DNA of 64,000 nucleotides, from NCBI GenBank assembly GCA_031772625.1, contig CM062820.1:1076819369-1076883368 (forward strand), written 5' to 3'. The notes beneath the pieces were generated by a model that worked only from the letters and a program-made list of their open reading frames with translations, ran no database searches and was not told the origin of the DNA. Source of the stretch: Pinus tabuliformis. Lineage: Eukaryota; Streptophyta; Pinopsida; Pinales; Pinaceae. This document shows positions 22,061 through 34,430 of this stretch, one piece after another. The translations under genes and the position numbers were made by a program. Within the stretch, counting starts at the first letter, position 1. The number at the start of each line of letters is the position of its first letter.

Positions 22061-22696
22061 ATGTGGAAAGACACTATTGGGAATGAGGATTCACCAATTG
22101 TTACAAAGGAATGGAAAAAAAAAGTAGTGTATTGGGAAAGAGTTCTTGATACATTAGATGGAATCTATAATGATCATAGAATAATAAATGAAAGTGATTC
22201 ATTTTCCGAGAATTTCTGGCCCAAGACAAGGCACATTGTTGATGTTGATCGTAATACACTCCAAGTAATATCAAGTATTATGGATGGAGATTTTGATAAC
22301 GTGATAGATGAACGAGTATATGTTGGACCCAAATGCAATAAGCCAAAGCCAACATTCAATATTATGATTGATGTTGATAAAGGAAAGATGTTGCTAGTTA
22401 GATAAGGAAATGAGGATGCAGGAAAGATGATTTGGATGGAAAAATCCTTCTAATATATCTTAACGGATAATGAAAGTGAGAATCTTCATGTAAAGGTTGT
22501 TTGGTGGAAGCCCATGTCAGGGAAATACAATGGAAATTTTTTAGAGCAATATTGGGTACCAAATTCCAATGACACAAAACTTGGCTCTATTCCAATTAAT
22601 ACCATAATGTGGGCATGGATGCCAAATAAAAAACATTGCAAGAAGACCAAGATAAATAAATATGGTGTAGAAGCCATTCTTGATCTACTTGAATGA
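22061..22696 (+). pseudogene. C-terminal part of the transposase-like gene
   Basis: An open segment of 114 codons (22061-22405) rich in charged residues is followed, across stops and a frameshift, by a segment ending VVWWKPMSGKYNGNFLEQYW ... INTIMWAWMPNKKH (22495-22640). Tryptophan-rich C-termini of this kind (FW...V..WW) occur in related plant proteins and may form a small BAH-like or chromo-like module. That assignment is tentative. The reading frame ends at a TGA at 22694-22696. Confidence 0.5.
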
Positions 22697-25016
22697 ATAT
22701 CTTGAGATTAAGTTTATATGGTTCAAGAATGTAATTTTTTTTGAAGGATCTATTAATATACACTCAAACACACTTTTCAATATTTGTTGTATATAAATTA
22801 TTCTCTTCATATTATTTTTGGAGTTTTATATTATTTAATATTTCAATTTAATCATGTGTTGATACAAATTACATGACAGTGCTATAAAATATTTAATTTT
22901 TCAAATCTTTATTTGACCAACATGACTTTTCACCATATCAAATATGCATAATCATATTCAATAATGCACTTGAAAACATATTCTAAACTCGGTCTATTAA
23001 AACAATAGTGGAGTACCTAATTAGTATTCTATTTAATATAAACCATTTAAACACTTAATGAATAAATGCTAGACACCTATAATAATGTTTGAAGTGAGTT
23101 TTCCTTAACATTCTTTATTATAATTGAAATAAATCAAATTTGCTATTTTGTTGCACTCTAATTTATAAAGAAATTATTTTTATCATTGAACAACACAACT
23201 AGAATTATAAAATATTTCCTCTTATAGATTTGGAAGTGGTGCCAACATTGTACTAGTATAATAAATTTGTACTCAACATAGGAAAAGTAGTTAGTGTCAA
23301 TTTAAAATGGTCAATAATAGTAAGAAAAACAATATTAATATATTGTTAAATAACTTTATAGGTAAGATTTTCTTTACAAAATCTATTATTCATGAGTCAA
23401 ATTTCATACATAAATATAAATATTAATGATAATATAAATAATATAAGGAATCTAAGTTTTAGATTAATGTTAATATGTTCTTTTCAATATAATATCTTTA
23501 AACACTACACGAATAAAAACTAAACATTTGTAATAAATAGTTTAGTCAAGTTTCTCTCTTTCCTCTTGTATTTGAAAATTATCAAATTGCACTACTTTGT
23601 TACTATTCTAATTCATGATTGATTTTGATCATTAAAACGATTAGTAATTGTTCTACAACCGAGTATGCGGGGATGTGTAAGTTTGTTTGTCCGTCTGTGC
23701 CCCTTTAAAATAAAAATTATGTTTTAAATAGAAAAATAAAAAAAATGAATATGTTGTAAAGTAATTAAAAGTAAAAAAAATGTGTGAATTAGATGTTTAA
23801 ATCTTATACTTTTCAAAATATTTCACCTATAGATTCAAATAAACTATTTGAAGATCTACGTTAACTAATTTATGTCAATATCAACTTCATATATATATAT
23901 ATGGTTAACATTTTTATTTGGTCTTTATATATAGTCTATTTAGCATTCAAAAATAGAGTTTGAACAATGAAAAATATCACATTGTATTTTGCACTCTAAA
24001 AATGTTTGCACGTGAAGAAATTTGATCCCTACATCCGCACTTAAGATGGATCTATGATGGTATATATTGGACACATTACTATGACCATTTGTCATTAAAT
24101 AACTTTATACTTAATATATGTCTTGCATATTAATCTATTATTCATTAAGTAAGCCTCAATCAACTTAGTTTTTAACATAAAAGTACGAATAATAAATAAA
24201 AATAAATTACGCTACTACTCGCATTCAACATTTAATTTGATCCTAAAAAAATATTTTCTCCTCAACTCTAAAATGGCGCAAATTTCCTACAATAGTATGA
24301 AATGATGATGGTGATAACGATGATTATCATCCACTAAGACCAAATATGGTATATAAGAAGGCAAAAAGATATTACCCAAAATTATTTCGAATTTTATTGT
24401 TATGCTCAAAAAGCATTAAAAGAAGTGTTTCAAGCTCATCATAATTATGTTTAGTTAAAAGATTAAGAAGGTTGGTAGCGTCACAAATATTTGGAAATTT
24501 AAATCCAATATGAGTATAAACTCGATGATCTATGAGATTTTTTAAATCTTCAACGATATTACTAGGGTTGCAAAGGTGATAGACTTTTAAATTGTGCCAA
24601 CATTGTCTTAGTAATAATTGTAACTTAACACGTACATGATATTTACTATATCAGATTATAATTAAATGGGTTAATAATAGTAAAATACACATCATTCTTT
24701 TCATAAAATAGCTTTAACAAACTCATATTTTAATACAAACCATAAAAATATTAAAATAGATAATGTAAGGAATCCAAGATTAAGACGTGAAAGATTTTCT
24801 TTTGCAAGTTTATATGAATTTGTTTAATAAAGTTTATCATGATAATTTTTTCACAAAAATTGATGAATATCTACATTAAAATTAGTGAACTAAGTGAATT
24901 TCTAATTCCCCATTTTGAAAAAATTTAATCTAGTTAAAGTTACATATTCTAGATCCACTGAATACTTCCAAATTTAATGAAATATGTGTTAGCAAAAGTA
25001 AGAGAACTTAGCTTTT
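22697..25016. other. AT-rich intergenic DNA with degenerate direct duplications
   Basis: No gene is seen. Pairs of weakly similar stretches recur, for example around 23045-23200 and 23495-23640 (both with tttaaacact.., ttgtaata, ttgcact and gatcattaaaa/tatcattgaa), and around 23245-23360 and 24595-24715 (both with tgccaacattgt.ttagta). This suggests old tandem duplications. A TA run lies at 23889-23902. Confidence 0.45.
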
Positions 25017-26227
25017 ATTAATCATATGCAAATTCAACTAGGTTTGGGACTTCCATGTACCACTCGACCATAGACATGGATGAACCGAATATCTCCTTCA
25101 TCCAGTCACCCCCGTGCCATATTCCAAGCATGAATGTGGGATCTCATAGAAAAACCAACCCAAGAACAACCAAGAGAATCTAGAGGTTAAACCACCTCCA
25201 CTCCCACCAAACCGTGATCACAAAAAAAATAGTGCTTCGATTACAACTGCACCAAACTTGGAATGCCATCTGGAATCCATCACTATCCTTGAGGAACTTT
25301 CCATCTCCTTGTCTCTCAAGATTTGCCACAATATAAATCATATCACTAGGCCCTAAACCGAGACCAGTCTCTTAGGATTTACCAAAATCCAAACCCAGAT
25401 CACTAGGACCTAAATGGACACTTATCCCTTAGGCTTTACCATGTATCCCACCAAAAATGGTCAAGGGATTCCTAGGCCTTTGGGAATGGAAGTTGAGACC
25501 ACCTCCGCCCCAGATTCCGAAATCCATCTAGAAAACCAAACCTCGAAAATCGAAATAGACATTTGAACACTCTGGCATCTGGAAAAAAGGAAAGATTGGG
25601 CTGAAAACCATTGCCACCGACAAAAAGAGAACCATACACCAACTTGCAAAGCCATGCATATCCAAACCAACTGGGAAATCATGCATGCAAAATATTACCT
25701 GCAAGTATTCCCATTGAAGTTTCTTGATCCTGCTTTCCTTTCCATGATTCTTGCTTGTTTTTCCTTTTCTTGATCCTTGCTTGCTTTTCTTTTCCTTTTC
25801 TTCAAACTAGAGTGCTCCAAGAAAACTCTAAGTGACCAAGAGTGATAGAGAGAGAGAGAATAATGAGAGAGCTCCAAACATAAACTGAAAAAAGGTTACC
25901 AAGTGATCCTCAGAAGCCTTTTTATTAATGAGGCCTCTATTTTCTTCATTTTCCCTTATTTTCCTTCAATTTCCTCCTCACATTCAACTTGTGGAATTTC
26001 ACCTTACTTTTCTCATAATTTCCTTTATTTTCATAAATAAATGTGGAAAAAATTATTTTTTTCTTTTTAATGCCTTTGCCAATTTTCCTTAGCCAAAACA
26101 CACATCCAATGATGTCCACTAGGATATATTTGCCCAACATTTATCTTGGAATAAATGTCCATTAACCGTGGTCTTATTTTTCCTTTATTAACTTTTATTA
26201 CATGAAATTTTCACCAGGGATGTTACA
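25017..26227 (-). mobile_element. Probable Gypsy-type LTR or solo-LTR remnant
   Basis: Read on the minus strand, the sequence begins at 26227 with TGTAACATCCCTGGTG. Many plant Gypsy LTRs start with TGTAACAYCCC. The right edge exactly abuts the broken 5' end of the Copia fragment at 26228. The far (3') LTR end could not be located, so the left limit is approximate. No protein-coding part is present. A short GA repeat lies at 25847-25860. Confidence 0.5.
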
Positions 26228-28480
26228 TAATAACACCTCATAACCCACACAAAATGGGGTGGTTGAAAGGAAGAATAGAAGTATTGTGGGAGTGGCATGG
26301 GCGATGTTACATGATCATGGTTTTCTATCGCACTTGTGGCCTAAAGCATGAAATACAATTGTTTATTTGCAGAACAGAAGCCCTCATCAAATTCTCAAGA
26401 TGAGTACACCATAAGAAGATTTTCCGGGTAAGAAACCAGATGTGGAACACTTTAGGATCTTTGGTTCATCAATTTTTTGTCATGTTACCAAGGATGCACA
26501 AAAAAATCTAGAGCCAAAAATTGAATTGGGTATATTTTTGGGGTACACTGATACACCTCACAACTAGCAGGTGTACCTACCATCCAATAGGATGAGAGTG
26601 GTTTGTAGATATGTGAAGTTCAATGAAGAGAAGGTCACGAGATGTTACCTTGAGAGGGAGATTCAGTTACATGCAGATGAGGAGCTTTTATCTCCAAACA
26701 AGGAACCTTAGGATGATGTGGAGCAACCACATGCAGAGCATCTGAGAGTGGAAGAACCAACTCATGCAGAGACTTCCAGATATGGAAGAAAGTGCACTAG
26801 AGAGCCTAACATATTGATGCATGATGTCATAGAGAATGTGGGAGCACCCACATCATAGCACAGGAAGAGGATGTCACCATATTGGTGCACTGGCTACATG
26901 GCTCTGATGAGCAAGAGTGTAGAGATTGAGTCATCCTCATTCGAAGAAGTAGTGCAACAACTAGTATGGGTTGATCCCATGGTTGAAGAATATGACTCCA
27001 TTATCAGAAACAATGTTTGGGAAGTGGTCCCAAAACCAGTAGACAAGTTAGTGGTGAGTTCCAGATGGATTTAAAAGGTAAAGAAAGCAGCAGATGGGAG
27101 TCTAGGAAAACATAAGGCCAGATTCGTGACTAAGGGGTTCTATTAGGTGGAGGGAATTGATTACGATGAGACCTTTTCTCCAGTAGCAAGTTACTCTTCA
27201 ATCAGATCTATTTTAGCAATGTCAGCGCAGATGTGATGGAATATACATTAGATGGATGTGAAGACAAAATTCCTCAATGGTATGATTGAGGAGGAGACAT
27301 ATATTGAGCTTCCGGAAGGATTTGAGACCTTCAATGGAGAGTCGCATGTGTGCAAACTCAAGTGAGTGTTGTATGGAATAAAACAAGCACCCCATGCTTG
27401 GTACACAAGGATTGACAACTATTTCACTGGGTTGGGCTTCACCAAAAGTGAAGCAGATGCAAACCTTTACCATATTGTGGTTGAAGATAAATTTTTTATT
27501 ATAGTATTATATGTCGATGATTTGATTCTAACATGTGATGAGAAGCTGATAAAATCTTGCAAAGAGGATACTGGAAGAGAATTCAAGATGAAGGACTTGG
27601 GGTTAATGCATTACTTTCTTGGTATGGATGTATGACAAGGAGATGATGAATTGTTTGTCTCTCACAATAAGTATGCCAACGAGATACTGAAGAAGTTCCA
27701 CATGGAGATAAGCAAACCCATGGAGACACCTCTAGAAGGAAATTGGAAGAAGGAAGATGCTACTTCAGGTGAAGTAGTGGAGGCTAATATTTATATACAA
27801 CTTGTGGATTCACTTATGTAGTTGGTGAACACACGACCGAACATGTGTTTTGCAGTTAACCAGCTTAGTTAAGAAATGGTTAAGCCAATCAAATGTTATT
27901 AGAAGGCAAATAAACATGTGTTGAGATACCTCAGAGGCACCACTCAGTTTGGAATTTGGTATAGATGGACAGAGGGAGTGAAGCTTCAAGCCTTCACAGA
28001 TGCAGATTGGGCAGGGAGTCCATTCGACAGGAAGAGAACATCAGGGGGAATCTTTAGTGTTGGGTCAGCAAAAGTTTCTTGGTACATTAAGAAGCAGAGA
28101 TCAGTTGCACTCAGTTCAGTAGAAGCAGAGTACATGGCTGATATTCAAGCATCTTGTGAGGCTATCTGGATGAGGAAGATCCCTGTTGGGTTATTTGGTC
28201 AGTAGATGGATCCTACAGTGATTTACTGTGACAATCAGAGTTGTATCAGACTCTCTGAGAATCTAGTTTTTCATGACCGATCCAAGCATATCGACATCTG
28301 GTATCACCATCTACGAGATTGTGTGTAGAGGAGAATCATGTTGTCGGAGTACATTCCTACAAAGGAACATGATGTCAATATTTTGAGAAAGGCATTGTCA
28401 AGATGAAAATTCGAGTTTCACAGAGGCAGGATCGGGGTAGCAGATAATCCCTTTCTTATTGAGAGGGATTGTTGAAAATG
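26228..28480 (+). pseudogene. Copia pol pseudogene, 3' half (integrase end, RT, RNase H)
   Basis: The fragment starts inside the integrase C-terminus, with a frameshift near 26262. It continues through the GKKPDVEHFRIFGS region, the RT entry (NNVWEVVPKPVDK, 27011) and the RT core with VLYVDDLILTCDE (27506-27544; catalytic YVDD intact). It then has the connection KFKMKDLG-like EFKMKDLGLMHYFLGMDV, and RNase H with AFTDADWAG, SSVEAEYMA and DNQSCIRLSEN. It closes with ADNPFLIERDC, overlapping the 3' LTR start. At least ten in-frame stops break it. Three of them are TAG where the sister element at 39-42 kb has CAG or where the family has Gln. It lacks LTR, gag and protease on its 5' side. Confidence 0.9.
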
Positions 28481-29335
28481 CAACAAGAAAATCCTAATTT
28501 AATTTTGTCGTTGAATTAAATTAGGAATTAAATTGTAATCACAATTATCACGACAACTTGTAATAGTTAACTAAGTTAATTTGACTTAGTTGGCTCAGTT
28601 AATTCGATTTAGGAGTCTAACTAGAGTCATGTAGAGTGTCTCCTACTTTTTAGGAGCCCTGGCTGAGTTTATTTTGAGTTTTAATTATTTAATTCAGTTT
28701 AATTGAGTTAAAATCAATTAAACTAGTTCCAATTGATGGAGTAATTAGTGGGAGATCTAGTAGTGTGGTGTAACTTGCAGTAGTGGGGTGTAACCAACAC
28801 TGATTAACTAGTAAACTGAATATTCACTCATAATTAAATCATGCATGTCAGATCAAAGAAAGACCCAATTTAGATTGGAATTTAGGGAAAATGTACTATC
28901 GGTTGTATACACCGCATGCAATCAAAGGAAGGCCTATGAGGATTGCGCAATTGAGATTTGTGGAATTTCCCATTTAAATATGGGCTAATTCCCTAGGAAA
29001 CTGCTCAAGGAAATAAGAGCTTGGCAGGAAGCAGAATTGGCTAGGCATTGCCTTGAGCTTGTTTGTGAAGCAGTAAGATAGATTGAGATAGTGTATAGGT
29101 TGCTCATGATTGAGAAAAGAATTGTAATATTCTCATATTTTCTGATTAATGCAATATACAGATAGTAGGGGTTTTTAGTTGTGGCTTTCCCCAGAAAATT
29201 ATTGTGTTATGTTTGATTGAATTATTTCTCTTTTATGCTTCATGATTTCATCGATTGTTTATTGTTTCCGCTGATAAGTAGAGTAGATTCAAGTCAAATA
29301 TTTTAGCATATTACAATCTGCAGTTTGAATGTACA
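28470..29335 (+). repeat. 3' LTR of the Copia element (about 866 bp)
   Basis: The LTR starts TGTTGAAAATGCAACAAG directly after a polypurine tract (attgagaggga) and ends in TGTACA. It aligns along its length with the LTR at 42023-42908, for example in aatcctaattt near the start, the catgcatgt(c/t)ag stretch, gctttccccaga, and aatctgca just before the end. A LINE begins immediately after it. Confidence 0.8.
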
Positions 29336-32300
29336 AGGAATTTCTACACTTTTATGGCTATTAGGAACACAATTGGTAAATACATATACATGGACCCTCG
29401 AATCCTAGAGGCACGGGACAAAATGGTTTCTTGGATCCTGGTAAAAGTTAATTACATGAGAGGCCTCCTCGAGAATATCGACTTGGAATGGGAATCTCGA
29501 AGGTTTAGACAATGGATTGATAACTGGGGAATTTCATTTCATTGTTTATTATGTTACCATATGGGTCACTTATTGGAATGATGTCTGCAACGTTTCCAAT
29601 ATCGAAAAATGGCACAGGGTGATGAACATTACAAATCAACTAGTGCGAAGATTATTCAAGGGTGATCGGGCTTTGGTCTATGTACTACTTCCTCCTCAGA
29701 TGATACTTTTTTACAAAATCATATGACACAATCATACCCAATGGTGTCAATTCCCTCTTCTCAAAACCATCCTTTGCCTTCTTACATAGGGGGGTCTCAT
29801 GATTATACTGCTCTGAACCATTCCCTTCTCCCTTATGAACCTCCCCACATACCCCCTCAAAATAGTGGTGATATGGCATCCCCCATGCACACGCCCTCTG
29901 ATGCTCCCTCACCTCTCCCTCTTGTACCTTTTGAAAATATTCCTTACTCTAAGCCCATGGGCCGAGCACCCACGCTCTCACCATCCTTGTCGCATCCCAC
30001 CCATCCCATGGTGGATCAACTCCCACCTCCATCACCTCATAATTCCATCAATAACAATATAGAATTTCTTCTCCTGGACCCTTCTTTGAATCTTACTACT
30101 CTCATGGTGCATAAGGGAGGACGGTCATTAACAACGAGGGATGACAACGAGCAAACAATTTTTTGGCTATTTGGCTAGTTTACATGACGTACCTATCTTG
30201 GACTCATCTACATCTGGGGCCCTTAGAGAAAATGTTCCTCTTGGGACTAGATCATGATGAATATGATTTCTTTCAATATGCATGGCCTAGGGGATGCCAC
30301 GAAAAAACTCTCCCTGCGACACCTAGAAAAATCTATTCATCCAATCATTATCCTTATTCAGGAAACCATGGTCGATTTTGCTCGATCTATTTCATATTTT
30401 CGATCCATTGTCCCATCCTAGTGTATTGTTGTTGTTGATTCATGTGGTTTTTCAGGGGGTGTAGCAGCACTATGGGATCCATACTGAGCAAATTTCAAGG
30501 CTCGTAATTTTTTTGTTGGGATATTGCTATCAGGCCATATTTGGGGCTTGGAGGAGCGAATAAAAATTTGCAACATATATGCACCATATGAGGGTAGAAA
30601 ATATTATGGGATAGGGTGGAGGCTTTAGAATTTCTAAAGATTGGTTTTATGATTATATCAGGGGATTATAATGCCATATTGAACATGGAAGAGGTTTGGG
30701 GAAAAAGAGGTCATGGAGATCCCTTGGAAAATAAACTGAATGTACTTTTTGATGAGAATCAATTAAAAGATATATGCCCAGATCCTATCGAGCCCACCTG
30801 GCATAATGGAAGGAGTAGAGATAACTATATTGGCAAGAGACTCGATAGATTCATGGTCCTCTATAATTTATGTGAAATTTTGGGAAATCTTAGATCTTAT
30901 GTGGAAAAGACCTATTTCTCGGATCACTGTCCCATTTTTATGCAATGGATGGTGGAGTCGGTCAGAAGGGGTATACATTTTGAATTCAATCGTACATGGC
31001 TTGAGGACGATTATTTCAACAAATTGGTCACGGGGATTTTAATTCTTATGAGACATCCAAAAACAGACCGTCCATGGAAAACATTACACTGAAATTAAAA
31101 CACCTAAAAGGTCGGGTTCAAATATGGGAAAGGAAGAAGAAGGATAGCTTATTACAGGAATTAAAAGATACTATGGATGAGATTCGTGATATAGGGGATC
31201 ACTTGGCCACTCACCGACAAAACAACAAATGGATCGAGATAAATATTTGGAGGAGAGGAAGAAATGCATACTGGAAATTCAGGAATACACTTCGAGATTA
31301 AAGAGAAAGGCTATGTGGATCCGAGAGGAGGACCATAATACAAAATTATTTCATCTCTATGCAAACCAGTGGAGAAACATAAATTCCATATGGAACATCA
31401 AGGGGGTCGACAATGAAATTGTATAAAGTGATGCTTAGATTCGTAGGGAAGCGGTAAAATAATTTCAGAACATTTTCAAGGAAAGGGAAGAGAGATAGAT
31501 CGAAGACCTCCCATAGGGTGCTGAGGAATACCCTACAATGTCTAATAGTGAGGCAAACACAATGAAATACAAACCAATCACACTGGAGGAGATCCACTCT
31601 ATTTTAAAATCATTTTCCAGGGACAAATGTCCTGGTCCAGATGGATGGACGATTGAGATATTTTTACATTTTTTTCATCTCAGGAAAGTAGATTTGTTGG
31701 ATATGGTGGAAGAATCCTGATTTAGACGTTCCATCCAGATTTCCATAAAATCCACTTTCATTTCACTTGTACCAAACTTCATTGCTCCCTCCTCCTCAGA
31801 TTTTCGATTGATCTCACTTTGCAACATTACCTATAAATTCATTTCAAAGGCTATTGCAGAATGGATCAAAGACGTTATTTCTATACACATTTCCGAGGAA
31901 CAATTTAGGTTCCTTCATAACATATCCATCCATGACGCTATTTCCATTGCACAAGAATGTGTACATACCATTCAACCCAAATAATTAGAGGCGTTGGTGA
32001 TGAAGGTTGATTTACAATGGGCATATGACTGTGTCGAATAGGCATTTCTCAAGATTATTATGTAGAAGATTGGTTTGAATATATATAATATAGAGTGTAT
32101 TACGGCATGTGTATCACATGCATGGTTGGAAGTTCTCATAAATGGTTTCCCCACTAGTTTCTTCTATGTTGGTCGTGGCTTGAGACAAGGTTGTTCACTA
32201 TCACCCCTCCTCTTCATTCTTGTCATGGACAGGATTAGTAGAATGATTAAATTGACCAGAATAAATGGGACTTTCAGGGGACTATAGATGAAACATGAGA

Positions 32301-34430
32301 TTGGTATCACACATATCTTTTTCGTTGATGATATTTTGACCGTTGGTATGATGTTTGGACCACAATGGGAGACTTTATATCGCTTATTTCATTGGTTTGG
32401 CATGGCATCTAGATTGAATACAAATGGTCACAAGTATGTTCTTATTTGTTCAAATGGAAACGTCACTGAGATCCAACACATTGCTGACATGTTTGGGGTC
32501 ACATACAAACCATTATAGGATGGATTCACCTATTTTTGGTATAGCTTGAAACCTAACAATTATCATGTGCAGGATTGGTTTTGGCTATTGCAAAAAATTA
32601 GGAAAAACCTAAAGTGTTGGTCTCACTAGTGGCTCTCCCTGGGTGGTAGATTCACATTGATTCAATCAGTAATTCAACAGATGACCATTTACTAGATGCT
32701 TATTTTTTCCCTCCCTGCACACATGAACTCTGTGATACAATCAGTCTTCACACATTTCTTGCGGTTTGCATAGGAAGAAAAGGGAAAATTCCATCTGATT
32801 AAATGGGACACTATCTCCAACCCTGGATACCTAGATGGATGGGGAATCCTCAACACCAAATTTTTTGGGAAGTCTCTACTTATTAAATCCATGTGGAGAG
32901 CATTGTTCGGAGTAGGCATTTAAAATAAGATTATACATGGCAAATCCCTCAAAGGAATACCAAACTCAGACTGGATTTGCAGGGGGGAAATCAACATTAG
33001 AAGTGGATCTTACATTTGGTTGAGTTTTTATAATGAAAAATACCATTTCCTACAACGTATCAAATGGTCATTTGGGAGTGAAAACAAGATTATCACTAGT
33101 AGGGACAGTTTTGTTGGCTTAGCCGACAACTATAGACTCCCGAAGGACTTCCTGGAGCCACTACACCAACAAGGTATATTTTTCTTGAAACAGGTGATTA
33201 GCGTTTGGCAAGGGAGGGGTACACCCAATTTGGAGGGAGGCTGCACAACCTAGATTGAGGGGGAAATTGGCATAGACTTGGCATTCATATACAAAGAGGT
33301 TAAGGGGTGCGACTTTATGTAGACATCCGGGTGGAGACACCCTTACATGGGATGGTAGTCTACAAAATGATATGGTGGTTGTAGCAAATTGCTACAAGCA
33401 CATCATTCACAAGGATAATGAATATGCTCCACGATCATGGTTTCTGTCGATCTGGATATCATCAACACCTTTAAAGGTTATCCTTTTCTACTGGTTGGTA
33501 TGGAGGAATCACATATTGACTTGGGACAATTTGTGCAAACACAGGTTTATTGGACCTAGTTGTTGCATCCTGTGTGGTGGGGGTGATGAAATGGTAACTG
33601 ATTTATTCATTCACTGCAACATTGCATTACAAATATGGTCTGTGATTTTGTTTTCTTGCAGGTTAAATTTTAGAGTTTTTATGTCAATTGAACATTCCTT
33701 GAGATGGGGAGCCTCTAGGTTGGTGTCCTAAACCCTTATTCCATTGTTTACCTTCTAGGAGATTTGGAAGGCATGCAACCACTGTATCTTACGAGGGGTG
33801 TCGATCAATGCATACAAACTCTGTGAAATTTATCTCATGGTTGGAGCATATGGAACCAAGGAGACAATGCACCACAAACATGTCAAGATGTTTCTTAAGC
33901 CCTTGCATAATATTTTCAGTGGGATTTTTTGATGGCGCTACACAACAGAGGTCAATGTGGGTGTGGGGGATGGTTGCACATCGATGAATGTACAAGTTAC
34001 AAATTACGCTGGCAGGGGGGAGAGGTACAAACTCCAGGGAAGAGATGATAGCCCTTTGGGGCTAACTGTGGTTTGCAAGGGAAAGGAAGCTCCAATATAT
34101 ACATATTTATGGGGACTCTAAAACAATCATCAATGGTTTTTCCATTATATCCTATTTCAACCCCACAGAACTTCAGGGATGGAGGGATCGAATAAGAACT
34201 TTGCTTCAATATTTCAGGAGTAGCCTTATGCTGCACATCTACAGAGAATCAAACAGGATAGTTGATGCACTTTCAAAGCAGGGGTTGTGTGATCCAAAAG
34301 GTTTCATTTTATACGATGTTATTTCCGATGGCGATGTGAGGGAGGAAGGAAAAATTTCTATCCCATAGCTGGAAGTGGTCTCGGTCATGTTGATCATTGT
34401 TTTCTTTCACGTATTTTTGTTTTTTGAAAA
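29336..34430 (+). mobile_element. Plant L1-type LINE, 5'-truncated and decayed
   Basis: ORF1 remains start with IGKYIYMDPRILEARDKMV and a zinc knuckle of CX2CX4HX4C type at 29543-29584, in which one X position is a TGA stop. A Pro/Ser-rich linker follows (29723-30178). The endonuclease lies at 30350-31000 (QETM; FSGGVAALWDPY; GDYNAIL; YFSDHCP). The reverse transcriptase has KCPGPDGW (31627), GLRQGCSLSPLLFILVMDRI (32179) and FFVDDIL (32318). A zf-RVT-like block lies at 33430-33660 (PLKVILFYWLVWRNHILTWD and CILCGGGDE). The RNase H lies at 33930-34330 (YGDSKTIINGF; ESNRIVDALSKQGL). Many stops and frameshifts make it inactive. The DUF4283-like N-terminus is lost, as in typical 5' truncation. Confidence 0.88.

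Larger units (their letters stand above)
19201..22696 (+). pseudogene. Decayed transposase-like gene (DUF7869-type, RNase H-like fold proposed)
   Basis: The conserved core reads LDNATSDNKNQYLFMFLSLL and, about 30 residues later, FLRVGHTHEDINGTYGRM (21515-21690). This matches the signature D-N-A..(D/N)KN and VGHTHEDID of a plant and animal transposase-like family annotated as DUF7869. Upstream are a Cys-rich block (VCCRKYCLQH, 20349), a KCSEC pair (20939), and an acidic block HDKVDKTKT (21119) that may hold the first catalytic Asp. N-terminal repeats precede these. Frameshifts and stops separate the pieces, which lie in all three frames, so it cannot make a full protein. The family identification is from memory of motifs, and catalytic roles are inference. 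Confidence 0.72.
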
